64,000 nucleotides of DNA from Pseudomonas flexibilis (lineage in GTDB: Bacteria > Pseudomonadota > Gammaproteobacteria > Pseudomonadales > Pseudomonadaceae). The notes under the pieces are model-generated. The model was given only the letters and a program-made list of their open reading frames with translations, was not told the origin of the DNA and ran no database searches. This document shows, piece by piece, positions 63,974 through 64,000 of this stretch. Both the position numbers and the translations under genes were made by a program. The stretch spans positions 62,001-126,000 of the forward strand of contig NZ_JRUD01000008.1 of assembly GCF_000802425.1 (NCBI RefSeq), written 5' to 3'. Positions within the stretch are counted from its first letter, which is position 1. Every line of letters starts with the position of its first letter.

Positions 63974-64000
63974 CTACCCGCCGCGCCCGGCGGTGACTTT

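Overview
This 64 kb window is chromosomal DNA from a Pseudomonas-type gammaproteobacterium. It is GC-rich, and its gene blocks keep Pseudomonas order: dapA-bamC-purC-tRNA-Ser, dsbC-hom-thrC, rpsP-rimM-trmD-rplS, ffh beside a YpjD-type gene, flhA-flhF-fleN-fliA-cheYZAB-motCD-parC-parP-cheW, and ccmABCDEFGHI. The species is not identified. Nearly all genes are intact housekeeping or motility genes. No CRISPR array, prophage or insertion sequence was seen.

Layout. 1-5.1 kb: minus-strand MSHA-type pilus assembly genes (mshI, a PilN-like gene, mshJ, mshK, mshL, mshE), cut by the left window edge and lying beside tRNA-Ser(CGA). 5.9-12.1 kb: an unusual long-form purC, bamC and dapA, then gcvR-bcp, a TusA-like gene and a BepA-like protease. 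12.3-17.5 kb: thrC, hom, a GFA-family gene, dsbC and xerD. 17.5-18.9 kb: a divergent pair, an unrecognised 134-aa protein and a WYL-domain regulator, with a perfect 18-bp palindrome between them. 19-24.7 kb: a MOSC protein, cheV, a YegS-type lipid kinase, moeA-moaB, mobA and tRNA-Pro(CGG). 25-32.8 kb: a small unknown gene, a lipoprotein and the complete cytochrome c maturation operon. 33-34.8 kb: a FliK-like/FlhB-tail-like pair. 34.8-49.1 kb: the polar flagellar and chemotaxis cluster. 49.4-53.6 kb: a ketoacyl-ACP synthase III, a PhoD-like protein, an unknown protein and an acyl-CoA thioesterase. 53.7-58.2 kb: the rpsP operon, ffh and ypjD. 58.2-64 kb: an SGNH hydrolase, purT, a DUF1289 protein, a gamma carbonic anhydrase, a Nudix hydrolase, an L,D-transpeptidase and mltF.

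Functional links. FlhF and FleN set flagellar site and number, FliA transcribes late genes, CheY/Z/A/B/W with CheV process signals, ParC/ParP localise the arrays, and MotCD is a second stator. The ccm operon makes periplasmic c-type cytochromes. MoaB, MoeA and MobA act in molybdenum cofactor synthesis. Short palindromic REP-like repeats occupy many intergenic gaps.

Most interesting points: four CheA linker repeats that resemble the CheZ C-terminal CheY-binding peptide; the long-form purC at the usual purC locus, behind a terminator-like hairpin; the WYL/134-aa divergent pair with its palindrome; and the MSHA cluster at tRNA-Ser with mshL fused by overlap directly to mshE. Statements about other species and families come from memory, since no search could be run.
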